This document shows positions 11,001 through 21,000 of a stretch of DNA of 64,000 nucleotides, piece by piece. Under the pieces are notes generated by a model. The model saw only the letters and a list, made by a program, of their open reading frames with translations, searched no databases and had not been told where the DNA came from. The stretch covers positions 6,494,001 to 6,558,000 of the forward strand of contig NC_037094.1 of the NCBI RefSeq assembly GCF_002994745.2, given 5' to 3'. This DNA comes from Rosa chinensis (Eukaryota; Streptophyta; Magnoliopsida; Rosales; Rosaceae). How positions within the stretch are numbered: the first letter of the stretch is position 1; each line of letters opens with the position of its first letter. Made by a program: the position numbers and the translations under genes.

Positions 11001-11122
11001 TTATGTCTGTAGTCATTAGAGGTAATGCAAAGGAACTCTTGTCCATTCTCACAATGTGTTTCCATATGAAAACCATTTGCTCTTATATCTTTGAAGTAAT
11101 AAAGTTTGAAAAATATGTCCAA
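8060..11122 (-). pseudogene. copia pol remnant: GAG-pre-integrase, integrase, partial reverse transcriptase
   Basis: Reading leftwards on the minus strand, 11122-10262 holds a GAG-pre-integrase region (LWHDRLGHPDHDMM), a zinc-binding HHCC part (ACSLAKLGSRPS) and the integrase core (CDICGP through LDNAGEFT). This continues at 10153-9988, where a MITE interrupts it, and resumes at 9354-9145 (GIYVGYDSPNIV). Next comes the linker into reverse transcriptase at 9039-8377 (WPQWKYAIQAELDSL) and its start at 8423-8193 ([22 protein letters not shown]). The catalytic YVDD region and RNase H are absent. Frames are broken by stops and shifts. A GC-rich insert-like stretch at 10670-10790 interrupts the pre-integrase part. 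Confidence 0.85.
9383..9987. mobile_element. hAT-type MITE, 605 bp, inserted in copia pol
   Basis: Perfect 13-bp terminal inverted repeats, TAGGGCTGTCAAT and ATTGACAGCCCTA, are flanked by an exact 8-bp duplication TGCGTAAG (9375-9382, 9988-9995). Subterminal regions are rich in CGGGTT/AACCCG motifs, and the centre is AT-rich with an (AT)n run near 9690. It has no coding capacity. It landed in the integrase part of the copia element, so it is younger than that element. Confidence 0.9.
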
Positions 11123-11531
11123 GACATCAGATAAAATAGATCGACACTTTATTAATAAACATCAAAGTTTCTTGACCAAAATCTAATCCAAAATAAAAAT
11201 CAAACTTTAGACAAATTGTAGTCACTCAATCCGTTTGGTAACTCCAATTGGATTGTGACCAGGTAAGATGAGGTGAGATTTTGGTGGAGCTGTGCTCATT
11301 TTTAAAACCTTTCTCTCAGTTCAAACCTTTCCTAGACATCACAATTGCTCTTGGATGAGCTAGTGAGAAAGAGTTAATACAAAATATCATTTGATTGATT
11401 TAAGGCATAAGTGCCACTACATAATTCTTTTAAAAATAAAAGACTATTCTAAATAAAAATCTGCGGCATTCTGTCTTCATTGTCAGATTTAAAGTCTTTT
11501 TGAACTTGATTTCTTGATCACCATGATGCGG

Positions 11532-12480
11532 CTACCTTCTTAGGTACGTTGCAAATTCAGGTCCATTGATCAGACGTTTCATATCAGAAATATACACCAT
11601 GAAGAGGATTCTCCCTTGATTGAGGCGCATTGGCGCAATGTGCATGGTCCCTAGGACCGATGGCGTTGGAAACTGATGATCATGGCCAACATTGGCTCCA
11701 TGGTTTCCAACCCTTCGTCCCTCAAAGTCACGCCTCCTACAGTCATGTACGTGATTGTCGCCTTGGGCAATTACTTTCATGAGTATTTCGATCATATGGA
11801 TCATGACGTCGATAGCGACTTTCTCTAGCCATAGAACGATGCTCTTGATGGCTATCTTGAATCCTATCCATTTCTCTTTTCACAAGTTCGTTGCCATGTC
11901 TTTCAGTAGTGGCCATAGCTTCAATAAGTTGTTGAAAACTTGTGACCCGTCTTGCATTTACATGAGTCTAGAATAAATCAGAGGACCTCATAGCATAGAT
12001 AGGGAAGGTATTTAGGGTTTTCTCAATCAATTGGTCTTCTGTGATCGTCTTCCCACAGAGATGCATCATTGCTTTGATGCGAAGAGCTTCTGATTAAAAC
12101 TGCATGACTGTATCAAAGTCAGAGAAGCGAAGATTATTCTATTTTGCTTCTAAATTCGGAAGGATGGAGTCACGAACATTGCCATAACGTTCACGAGGTG
12201 CTTGCCAAAGCCTTATAGCGCTATCCTCATTCATGTACTCAAACTGGTGGTCGTTATCCATGTGACGTTTAATTAGGGCAAGTGCCTTGGAGTTATCGAT
12301 CTCAGTTTGAGGGTCTGGAGCTATTTCATTAGAAGAAAGCCCTTGGATTGTATGCAACAAATCTCGGCCAATAAGGTGGATCTCGATGCCAACGACCCAT
12401 ATTAAATACCTTTTGCCTGCATAATCCAATGGAACAAAATCGAGTTTGTTCGAGTTTGACATCCTGAAAAGATGAAACAA
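11532..12480 (-). pseudogene. copia gag remnant
   Basis: ATG near 12480 or 12462 (MSNSNKLDFVPLDYAGKRY) opens a UBN2-type copia gag read leftwards. The frame is open to 12139, then continues with at least two in-frame stops (for example after DTVMQF and SSDLF) through LRIKAMMHLCGKTITEDQL to about 11804-11532. No zinc knuckle was seen. Gag forms the virus-like particle of the retrotransposon; this copy is non-functional. Confidence 0.75.
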
Positions 12481-12589
12481 GAATGAATTAGTTTCGGAGT
12501 CGATGCTTTCACGAAAACTAAAAATAAGATTTCCGAGCTATGCTATCAAGAAATTGATTTCCAAGAATATATGGATTAGACCGAAACAA

Positions 12590-12730
12590 TAATATTTATA
12601 TGGTCATAAATCGATGCTTACAGACACTCTTAGTTCGAATCTTACGAACACTCTTAGTCCGTAATAATTCGAATCTTACGAACACTCTTAATTCGTGGTT
12701 TACGAACGCTCTTAGTTCGTATATCGTGAA
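12590..12730 (-). repeat. Short tandem motif in the copia leader
   Basis: The motif TTACGAACACTCTTAGTTCG recurs at least four times with variation between 12615 and 12722, in the untranslated leader between the 5' LTR and gag. It may be a structured packaging or regulatory segment of the retroelement, or simple replication slippage. Confidence 0.6.
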
Positions 12731-13153
12731 TCACCACGATTCCGCCTTTTAAATAATCGAACTCATGTTACAGAAAGGTGGGATGTAGAAGAAGGGAGGT
12801 TACAAGTCCCCGAGGAAAAGAAAAGAAATTTAAATTGCAAAAAGCAGAAACTTTAATTTAATAAACTTACTTGGTTAATCGGAGCTTGAAACTTTGAAAA
12901 CTTGAAAACTTGAACTTTGGAGACGATGTAGTATGATGAGGTGCCTTGGTAGGCTTGGTGGTGCACGGTATGAGGATGAGGAGTTGCATGCGGCGTGGAG
13001 GAGGTCGAGGGCGGTGTGGAGGAGGTGCAGCAGTGGTGAACTTTGACGGTGGTGGAACCTTAGTGGTAGTGCGGCTAGTGTGGGCTAGGTGCAAGGAATT
13101 TTTCTTGTGGTTTTTGGTTTTTGATTTTACGGTTGAGGCATGTTATCAGCACG

Positions 13154-13372
13154 AGTTTAAGAATGAGAGATTTGAGAGATATTGATGAGAGAATTGTGTA
13201 TCTCATTATTGATAATAGGAGCCTTATATATAGGGATTACAAATTACATATTCCAATGATACAAGGAAAACTATTCCGAATAGGATTAGGAATTCTAGAA
13301 CCTTCTTTCCTACTATAATTATAGAACTAATCATAATTTGATTAGGCACATAAAAGTCTATTTCCTTCAACA
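13154..13372 (-). repeat. 5' LTR of the minus-strand copia element
   Basis: Full-length partner of 7656-7875, with the TATA-type box CTATATATAAGG on the minus strand. Its inner edge is AGTTTAAG instead of TGTTTAAG. The adjoining primer-binding-like motif TGTTATCAGCACGA (13141-13154) faces the wrong way relative to this element's transcription; see the findings. Confidence 0.8.
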
Positions 13373-13607
13373 TTATTCAGTAAATCTTGAGTGTTTGGAT
13401 TTTTGCCAGTTTAGCGAGAGTTACACGAAACTCGGCACAAAATGCATGTAAATCGTTCACCTTTATGAGATCATATTAACTTAAGGAAAGCATAGCGTTC
13501 ATATAGGTTGCATGGCATCTAAAATTATTGGATAAAGTGTGCGCATGTATGCATGGCTCAGCTGCTTACTTTCCAGTTTAACATGCTATTCAATCTTGAT
13601 ACATCAT

Positions 13608-14549
13608 ATGCAGAAACACGATGAAACAGAAATCATCATGCAAGTGGAGTTTCCCTACCAATGCATAGAAAACATTATCTCCCTGACCACTCCTGCAGAC
13701 GCATGCAGACTGTCCTCGATTTCTTGGAGATTCCGGGGCGCTGCAGAATCCGACGGAACTTGGGAAAATTTCCTTCCTCCTGATATCCACAGGATCCTAT
13801 CCCAGTCCACGTCTTCATCTGCTACATCAGTTGACCCTGGCATCTCCAAATCCAAGAAGGAGTTTTACCTCGATCTCTGTGACAACCCAGTTCTCATCGA
13901 CAATGGCAAGATGAGCTTTTCGCTGGACAAATGGAGTGGGAAGAAATGTTATATGATTTGTGCAAGGGCACTTCATGTTGTTTGGTCAGGAGAAAAACAT
14001 ACATACTGGAAATGGATTTCTGTGCCCGATTCCAGGTTTGAGGAGGTGGCTTGTCTGAACAGTGTTTGTTGGCTTGAAATCCGTGGAAAAATTGATATGC
14101 AGATGATGTCTCCATCCACTCTTTATAAGGCTTATATTGTGTATAAGCTAACTGCAGACGCATATGGATTTCGAGTACCTGTAGAGGTCGCAACTCGTTC
14201 AAGGGATTATGGATTTGAATATAAAGATCTTGATCGTGACGGGTTTATAGAATACCCGGATAAGCGGAGAGGGTGTCTGAATCCTGATATACAAATCGAT
14301 GGAACTCTATCTCCAAAGGAAAGAGTGGACGGCTGGTTGGAAATGGAGCTGGGTGAGTTTTTATGCCAAGGAAAAGAAGTTGGGGAGTTGGAAATGATAT
14401 GTGTGGAAATGAACGATCTGTGTTGGAAGAGTGGTCTTATTGTGCAAGGAATTGAGGTCAGGCCAGAAAGAAAGGAATATTGTGAGGCCAAAGGCAAGGC
14501 AAGATCACATTTGCGAGACAAAGGCAAGAAAGCAATGACCACGATCTGA
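13608..14549 (+). CDS. F-box / phloem protein 2-B (PP2-B) type protein
   Basis: About 313 residues from ATG 13608, or 303 from ATG 13638, which fits the usual PP2-B start (MQVEFPYQCIENIIS) better. Upstream in-frame codons back to 13539 lack support. An F-box comes first (CIENIISLTTPADACRLSSIS through AAESDGTWENFLPP, first 50 residues). A Nictaba/PP2 lectin-like domain follows (NGKMSFSLDKWSGKKCYMICAR, WKWISVPDSRFEEVACL, DGWLEMELGEF). These proteins act as substrate adaptors of SCF ubiquitin ligases and may bind glycans. The lysine-rich tail after VRPERKEY is unusual. The frame is uninterrupted, although I recall introns in relatives, so a retrocopy is possible. The last 130 bp have a partial copy at 32862. 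Confidence 0.88.
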   Translation: MQKHDETEIIMQVEFPYQCIENIISLTTPADACRLSSISWRFRGAAESDGTWENFLPPDIHRILSQSTSSSATSVDPGISKSKKEFYLDLCDNPVLIDNGKMSFSLDKWSGKKCYMICARALHVVWSGEKHTYWKWISVPDSRFEEVACLNSVCWLEIRGKIDMQMMSPSTLYKAYIVYKLTADAYGFRVPVEVATRSRDYGFEYKDLDRDGFIEYPDKRRGCLNPDIQIDGTLSPKERVDGWLEMELGEFLCQGKEVGELEMICVEMNDLCWKSGLIVQGIEVRPERKEYCEAKGKARSHLRDKGKKAMTTI

Positions 14550-15330
14550 CCTCCAATCAAAGAGTAAGTTTCCACTAGTTAGACCTGCTTGTTAAAATAA
14601 TAATTAATAAATTTAGAATTTTCTAGTGGTTATGTCTGTGTATGTTGTAATGGCATTACAAGGAAAGTATAAGAGAGATTTGTGAGAGTTGTGTAATGAA
14701 GATCGCTAAGGTATTTTGAGTCTCTTTGTTTGTTTTTTTTATATATTTTTTATAGGAATTGTGTACCCGTCCTGAATTAGGTTTTTGCATACAACATATC
14801 TTGGCGTATTGAAATTGTAGACTCGGTTTTTTTCGTGTATTATTGAGTTCGACCTTTTAAAACAGGTTTTATACAGGTATCCGTTTTATACGGAGTAAAA
14901 ATACTTGAAATTTGGAAAAAAATTAAAGCGCTAGTTAATTAAAACGCAAATAAAACTTCAGTATGGGTATAATTGAAGAAAAACTTATGTATAGCGTATT
15001 GTAATTCAAGCGCCTGATTATATTTTACTTGGGTGCCATATCCTTTTTTTCATGTTTTATCACATATCATAAATGATATAAAATAAAAGCAAGAGTTTAG
15101 AGTAGATTATTAGTTATTTTTTTACAAAAATAGTGTTTTATATATCCGTATTTTTTAACCCGTTTTTTCTACTATTTGCCTAATTATACGCGTATAAATC
15201 AAACTTATAAATTTGTCGTATCGCGTTTTTTTGACCAAATATTTTACTGTATCGTTAGACTAGGTAAACCGAATAATACACGTACGTTTCTTTGCTGAAT
15301 TATACGCGTCTCTTTTTTTACTAACTAGAT
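14550..15330. other. AT-rich intergenic DNA downstream of PP2-B
   Basis: The first 200 bp should hold the 3' UTR and polyadenylation region of PP2-B. From 14810 to 15310 the sequence carries recurring motifs around TATACGCGTATA, TTTTATACGG and AATAATACACG, which look like degraded repeat DNA. No reading frame or terminal repeats were recognised. Confidence 0.35.
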
Positions 15331-15539
15331 TGTTTTTGTTTAAGGATATCTCTATTTGTGTTTGGCCCAAACTCTAGGTTACTTGACCTAGTAGTAATAG
15401 AGTTTAATTAGAAGAATCTAGAGATTATCTTTCCTTGTATGATTCTAACTCCATGCATTATAATCTTTTATATAAAGAGGCCCCTATTATCAATGAGAAT
15501 ACACAGCAAATTCCTATCAATTCTCGTTTCCCTAAAACA
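15331..15539 (+). repeat. copia-type LTR (plus strand), truncated element
   Basis: Runs from TGTTTTTG to CTAAAACA and shares the GGCCCAAACTCTAGGTTACTTGACC block and the ATAAAGAGGCCCCTATTATCAATGA promoter region with the minus-strand LTR at 7063-7303. It is followed directly by TGTTATCAGCACGA (15540-15553), a plausible primer-binding site (imperfect match to an initiator-Met tRNA 3' end). The left edge is approximate. Confidence 0.65.
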
Positions 15540-15846
15540 TGTTATCAGCACGAAGCCCTAGCCCTGAAACAAATAGCCAAACCCTGATTCAAGAAGCTAA
15601 AAACCTTGAATCTGAATACAAAACCTTGAACCCTTTTCTGCCTCCACCTCACACATTGAAGAACTCGATCCCAGGAGTCCAGAACCGGCGGCCCCACCCC
15701 AAGAACCTGCCAGAAACTTACCGAACCGGCCACCGGAAGCTCCATACAACTCGCAGCAAATATTCCACCGGTTCACCATCTTCCGGACCTCCAATTTCCA
15801 CCAAATTTTGGTAACAGAAGCCCATTGATCTGAAGTTTCAAGAACT
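15540..15846 (+). mobile_element. Leader fragment of the plus-strand copia-type element
   Basis: Sequence following the primer-binding site, with a short proline-rich open frame (15539-15814) typical of untranslated leaders and without homology I can name. At 15846/15847 it changes abruptly into the 3' half of an unrelated LTR. This junction marks a deletion or illegitimate recombination between two elements. Confidence 0.5.
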
Positions 15847-16618
15847 GTTCTCTTACACGTGTACCTCATCTCTTCTTTTCAGCTAGTATAAATATGTACT
15901 CAGCTTTCATTTTGTAATCAACCTGATACGCAATACAATTTTTCTCTCATTTCCTCTGTATTTTATGGGCTTCTCCATTAGAGCTTTCATGGTATCAAAG
16001 TCAGGTTCGATCGGGATCAGATTTTGTGCCTAGCTAATTGAGGTTCATGGAGCTATCGTTCTCTTCTAGTTCTTCCTGCTAGTGTTGATTTCTGCAAAAT
16101 CGAAGATTTCAAACTTGAGATAAGTTCATTCTTCAGATCTGGAATTGTGAAAGTTCTGATAGTTGATATTTGTTGCTAATTTTTTTTTGGCTTCGAAGCT
16201 TTGATTCTAAGTTTGAAGTAGTATGCTACTGCTCTTAGTCAAAATTCATGAGATTTGTTGAAGTTTGCTTCAGATTGAAGTTTGATGAAACCCTAGTTTT
16301 CACTTGTTGAAGTTTTAGTACTTTCTTTTGTGCAATTCTCGTTGACTTACTGTGAATAGAAGATTGTGGAAGATCTAGTGGTTATTTTGGAAGATATGGA
16401 AGTCTACAAATCCTAGCTTCTCATCAGAATTTGTTCAAGTTCATATTAGAAATTATTGAAGATCATAGAGCTGTTTTGTTGGAATTTATTTGTTCCTAGT
16501 GTGAAGTTGTTATACATTACATAAGCTGGAAGTTGTTAGTTTTTGGTTATGTTCATCAGTTCATCATTGGAGATCATCAGTGGTGAATTTTGAGTGTTGA
16601 TCTGTGTTGCCTATCATC

Positions 16619-18346
16619 ATGAATACCGATATTGACTTAAGAAATTGTCTACTGTCCAACTTCTGCAATTTGATTCCGGTTCACTTAGATGGCTCTAACT
16701 ATGTCACATGGAAGTTTTTGTTAGAGACAATGTTAAGAGGTTGTGGCCTGATGAAATATGTCGATGGATCATTTCCTTGTCCTTCACAATACATGATCAC
16801 AAAAGAAGGTGGTGTCTTATCTGAAATGACAGCAGAGTACCTTACTTGGAAACAAAATTATTATGCTGTTATGACTCTGCTTGTTGCTACTCTATCCAGT
16901 GGTGTACTCTCTTTTGTTGTTGGCAATAACACTTCTAGAGACCTTTGGTGTTTGCTTAAAGAGAGGTATGCCTCTACTTCTTGGTTTAACAAAGAGCAAC
17001 TTTTACAAACTTAAAAAAGGGTCAGATTCTATTAACAACTACCTAGATCGAGTGAAGATTGCTTGTGATTAGTTGGCTAATGTAGGGATTCATATGACAG
17101 ATGAAGACATAATTGTTTCTGTTCTACTTGGTTTGCCATCAGCCTATACTACCATGAAGACTATAATAAGGGCTAAGCATAACCCCATTTCAATGCAAGA
17201 GTTAAGGTCTCTTTTGCTCATGGCTGAAGCTGAAGCTGAACTTGAAGAGGTTGACAAGTCTCTTTCCTTGCCTTCCACTACTGAAATCATAGCACAAGAT
17301 GATAATATCAGAGGGTCTACTCCTGCACCAACTCTTATTACAAATGCCAAATCTGATGTTAATTCTATGATGCCTACAAGTAGTGTTGCCTCTTCTATTG
17401 GATATAATGTGCATTCCATGTCTAATTCAAGTCCTTCACAATCTGCTGCTAGTCCTGGACCTCAGCCTCTATACATGACAAATGCTTCATCACCTTGTAC
17501 TCCCACATTTGTTGATTATTCGCAGACATCATATCTGGGGTTTCCTCAACCAAGTGCAAATACATGTCTCACCCAACCTACTGATTTCTTTGCTCACAAC
17601 AATGGTGGTATGCTTCAACGATTTGGTGCTCATATGCCTCAAATGCAAACCAATAGTTACTTATTGCAGCTTGTAGCTCCTTCTACTTTCACTCCTTGTC
17701 ATGCCTCAAATGATTATGCTGTCACGCCCTCAATTTCTATCAGTAATGGTGCACCTCATTCAATGCCTAACTCTGGATATGGGATGAATAATGGGACTGG
17801 TAATGAAAATTTCAATGAGGATGCATGGTTCAAAATAGTGGTTACAATCATGTCCCTCAGTACAACCATTCACAGCAGCAAGGGTTCTTTCTCAACAATG
17901 ATTCCTACAATGGCATGCCACCTCAGCAAGGTTTTCACTCATTGTCAACCAATATTACCTACTCAGCTGCAGGGTACACTGAAGACAAGATGAATTGTCC
18001 TAACTTTTCAAACAGAGGTACAAACTACTTCAACAGAGGCAGTGACTACAAGGATGACAACAACAAACCAAGAAGAAGCAACAACTCATCTCCTCACAAT
18101 CCCATTGTGTGCCAAATCTGTGGAAAAAGAGGACATTGTGCATACAACTGTTATCAGAGTAATTCTCAGCCCCATAATATTGCTTTGAGCTCATATGTGA
18201 AATGTCAAATCTGCAGGACTTCTGGACACATTGCCAAACTTTGCAGATACAAGCAGCAGTCACAAACCTCCTCTCAACCCAAGTCTGCTTCCATTGCTGC
18301 TCAACCAAGTTCCTGTTCTTCCATGCCACTTATTTCTCCTGGTTGA
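16619..18346 (+). pseudogene. copia gag with two zinc knuckles, frameshifted
   Basis: ATG 16619 opens a copia-type gag: the N-terminal part has HLDGSNYVTWKFLLETML and TSRDLWCLLKERYAS. After a frameshift near 17010 it continues with INNYLDRVKIACD, an in-frame TAG at 17070, then VLLGLPSAYTTMKTII (UBN2 region). A long Ser/Thr/Pro/Asn-rich stretch follows. After another shift near 17830 there are two CCHC knuckles (CQICGKRGHCAYNC, CQICRTSGHIAKLC). These would bind RNA in a virus-like particle. Protease, integrase, reverse transcriptase and RNase H do not follow. The copy is non-functional. Confidence 0.85.
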
Positions 18347-18463
18347 AGTACACATATGGTGTGATAGCTTCCAGGTTTATTCACCATGGTTTTCTGCTCT
18401 TCTCAACAATTATACATATGTTCCAGCTTGATGATAGCATCCTCCCATCAAGCTGAGGAGGGG

Positions 18464-18523
18464 TGTTAGGATTGTGATCAAATATATCTGTTGAATATTG
18501 TTGCTTTTCTGCTATTACCTTAA
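18464..18523 (+). repeat. First 60 bp of the copia 3' LTR
   Basis: Begins TGTTAGGATTGTGATCA directly after the polypurine tract and ends ...TACCTTAA at the Helitron junction. The continuation TAAGGTCAG... is found at 32682, giving a reconstructed LTR of about 240 bp and an A/T insertion point, as Helitrons require. Confidence 0.8.
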
Positions 18524-18560
18524 CTAGAATAGACGCCCGCGCTCTGCCGCGGGTTTTGGA
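18524..18560 (-). other. Helitron 3' terminus (hairpin and CTAG)
   Basis: The minus-strand sequence CCCGCGGCAGAGCGCGGGCG can fold into a 6-bp GC stem with a 6-base loop. The spacer ends in CTAG directly before host T. This is the diagnostic 3' end used to stop rolling-circle transfer. Confidence 0.85.
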
Positions 18561-19093
18561 GGTTTAGGTAAGATAAAAAAGGGAAGGAAATACTATAAAA
18601 TACTATAGGTAAGGGTTATAAGGAAAAATTTACAAACAATTGTGGAAGATTCATTGTGGGGAAGACATTTTAAGTCCGAGCAATGGTACCCGCGCTTTGC
18701 TGTGGGGATTTGTTGTTGGTAATAATTTATAATAATGAAAGATATAATTGAAAATGACTTTATTATTGATCAAACTGATAAAATACCATATATTACATCA
18801 ATTGCAGTAGTATTTTTGTGAAGAGACACAAATTGTTCCCAATTGAATTGCTCTAGAAAGTACTTCAATATCATCTGATTCCTCCAAGCCTTTGATTTCC
18901 ATTACCACATTGTTCTGTGATAGAATATGTATCCCTCTAGACAATCAGCTTTCTGTTTTAGCCGTGCAACAAGTCGCTCACCTGGACGGAACTCCCTCTT
19001 GAATTCAATTTTCTTATCAGTCAGACTTGATTTGGCAAACTAAAGTCAGTAACTGCTCTCTCTTCCGCAAATGGATATTCCTTTACAAAGTAC

Positions 19094-19423
19094 TTAGCAG
19101 CTAAGAAGAAGCCTCCGCTTAATGTCTCGATGTATCAACTTTGGTTCAATGGCGTTGTGTAAATAAGAAAGAATGCGAAAAAGTATATCTTGTGACTCGT
19201 TGAATAAGAAGAACACGTTGGCATCAAAGGCAAATAGAGATACCCATGGTGACGGATACCTCCATGAAGTTACTGCTCCAAGTTTCCATTGTTGACATAC
19301 ATGCAGTATATCTGAGATAAACAAACCTTGCGATACCGCACTTTGCCTCGGGTAGTATAAATGCATTCTAGTCATATAACAATTGTAAATTGCTTTTTTC
19401 CTAACTGAACTAACAACCAACAA
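19094..19423 (-). pseudogene. Unassigned captured fragment, weak protein-kinase likeness
   Basis: An open stretch of 109 codons on the minus strand. Near its end YLHNAIEPKLIHRDIK resembles the catalytic loop region of receptor-like kinases (HRDxK), but the rest shows no kinase motif and the frame ends soon after. It may be a captured kinase scrap or chance similarity. It has no neighbours that would form a gene. Confidence 0.25.
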
Positions 19424-19824
19424 AAATCAAACGAAAAGGATTCAAATAAGAAACCAACCCAAAATCAGAAAAGAACATTCACAGGTTAAGTATTCTGCAT
19501 CACTTCTAAACGCATTCTGTGTCACATTCTCACTCTTTTCAATCGATCCAATCGTTCATAGGTGAAAATTTTCAAGTTAGGCACCTTCTTTTCCAAGCTC
19601 TTTAAAACCTCTTATAGTGTTTTGCAATCTAGTAGCTCTTCTTGATTGTGTGTAGACAGTTTCATTGAAACTGGTTCATCACACTCACTGTCCAATTCAC
19701 CACCAAGGCAAGGAAGAAATATCCTTTCCTGATCAATGAAAGCAGTGGAGATTAGTATTCATCATGGCACTACATTTGACTTCAATATAGAGGAAATTAA
19801 TATTAGCACAATTAAGTGTGGTAC

Positions 19825-20069
19825 CTCAACGTGTGTTGGGGTTGGGTATTCAATCATTGATTCAAGTAGTTGAGAAGCTACAAATACTTGATTGTTTAGC
19901 TGCCCACACACTTGAATTATTTTCTCTTGGACCATTGGAATCTGTTTGAGTGGGATTTCAACTCCAAGATCAATCCGAGCAATCATGACTCCATAGAAAG
20001 CTTCAATGATTTTTTCCTGCTTGTGAATGGCTTTGAAGCTCTCAATTTTCACCAAAACTCTTAATAGAT
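19825..20069 (-). pseudogene. Captured exon of a pyruvate kinase gene
   Basis: A 245-bp exon-like segment on the minus strand, bounded by an acceptor (TTTGCAG at its right edge) and a donor (GAG/GTACC at its left edge). It encodes a stretch clearly matching plant pyruvate kinase: VKIES, then GVMIARIDLGVEIP (functional enzymes have a GxMVARGDLG-type motif), then VASQLLESMIEYPTPT. The conserved Gly of the GDLG motif is Ile here, so this copy would be inactive even if expressed. The retained splice sites show capture from genomic DNA, not from mRNA. No other pyruvate kinase exons were recognised nearby. Confidence 0.8.
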
Positions 20070-20779
20070 CTGCAAACAATCCCAATAGATAAAATCAATT
20101 TTATATAAATAGAAAGCATAGATCTTTCAAGATTAAAGAAAGCTATACATTAGCTGCTACATAATAGAAAGCAAAGGCGTATTCCCCAAAAAAAAAAAAA
20201 ATTATAGAATTTTTTCTCCCTCTTCTCCTCTATGCAAAAATATGATACCAAGTATAAGCTGATTTGTTATACCACACCTTCATTCTTAACAACTCATGGT
20301 CTTGGACAGGAAGGGAAGATCTCCACCAGGGTATAACCCCCTTCAACTGTGATGATAGCAGCTTGGACTGCAGGGAAATTATTTAAACCTTTTTAAATGT
20401 ATGCACTTAAGTCTCATGGGCTTTAAACATACTACTCAAAACAAATTGAAATAAATCCACCAAAAGAGACAATCAATATTCAGTACATTAGATAATAGTG
20501 TTAGAACAAAACCTCATTGTTAATTTCATATATTGGCAATCAGATCACTCCAGCTCTACCAATTCGTCAAACTGCATAAAAATTAGAGAACAAAAGAACA
20601 ATACTTTTTTAGTATAGTAATTGACCAAACTGATGCAGCAGCTTTCTTTACATGCATAAATGATATACTATTACCTCAGTAGTAGGAAAAGAGTTAGATG
20701 TGTTATTACTAAAAGATAAATTTGTGCTGCTTAGACTTAAAATTGCAATGATAAGCATAGACTGTTTACCTCATCAAGA

Positions 20780-21000
20780 TCAGTTAATCTTCTCTCCAAA
20801 GTAGAAGTATTCTTGTTTAGCCCTAACCTTTGAAATTCAGGTTCAAGTTCTGCCTCTATTTTACTCATCGAATCTGAACTTATACGAACCCTACCATCAT
20901 ACTTGGTTCATTTTCTGTTCAGGAGATTTGTTCTAATTCGAATATCAGTAACAATCATCCTGTGATCCTCTGGTGTGCTGTTCCAAACAATAACCTCTTA
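20780..21000 (-). pseudogene. Captured coding-like fragment, family not recognised
   Basis: The minus strand reads VIVWNSTPEDHRMIVTDIRI, one stop, then YDGRVRISSDSMSKIEAELE and LERRLTDLDE. The composition is clearly protein-like, but I cannot name the family. It sits inside the Helitron block near the pyruvate kinase exon, so it is probably another captured exon. Confidence 0.4.

Larger units (their letters stand above)
7656..13372 (-). mobile_element. Ty1/copia LTR retrotransposon, degenerate, with nested MITE
   Basis: Two LTRs in the same orientation (7656-7875 and 13154-13372, over 90% alike by eye) enclose gag, integrase and reverse-transcriptase remnants in copia order on the minus strand. 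A polypurine tract (GGCACAAAGGGGAG on the minus strand) abuts the 3' LTR at 7876. The 5-bp repeat TTATT at 13373-13377 has a match at 7650-7654, one base short of the TG terminus, so it is a candidate target duplication. Coding parts contain stops and frameshifts. No protease was found, the reverse transcriptase is cut short and RNase H is missing. A hAT MITE of 605 bp interrupts pol. The element cannot move by itself. Confidence 0.85.
15847..18523 (+). mobile_element. Ty1/copia element with pol deleted; left part of a nested insertion
   Basis: Bases 15847-15989 are the last 143 bp of a 5' LTR (ending GAGCTTTCA). Then come the primer-binding site TGGTATCAAAG (15990), a leader, a gag remnant (16619-18346), a polypurine tract AGCTGAGGAGGGG (18451-18463) and the first 60 bp of the 3' LTR (TGTTAGGATTGTG, 18464-18523). 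Pol is missing entirely: gag passes almost directly into the 3' end. The 3' LTR stops at 18523 where a Helitron 3' end begins. Its second half lies at 32682-32861. Confidence 0.85.

Noticed and set aside
12867..13185. Pro/Arg-rich and Gly/Arg-rich frames on both strands
   Set aside because: They lie in the copia leader, mirror each other on opposite strands and have no family match.
13539..13637. N-terminal extension of the PP2-B protein
   Set aside because: It begins with GTG, has no resemblance to the family start, and two suitable ATGs follow at 13608 and 13638.
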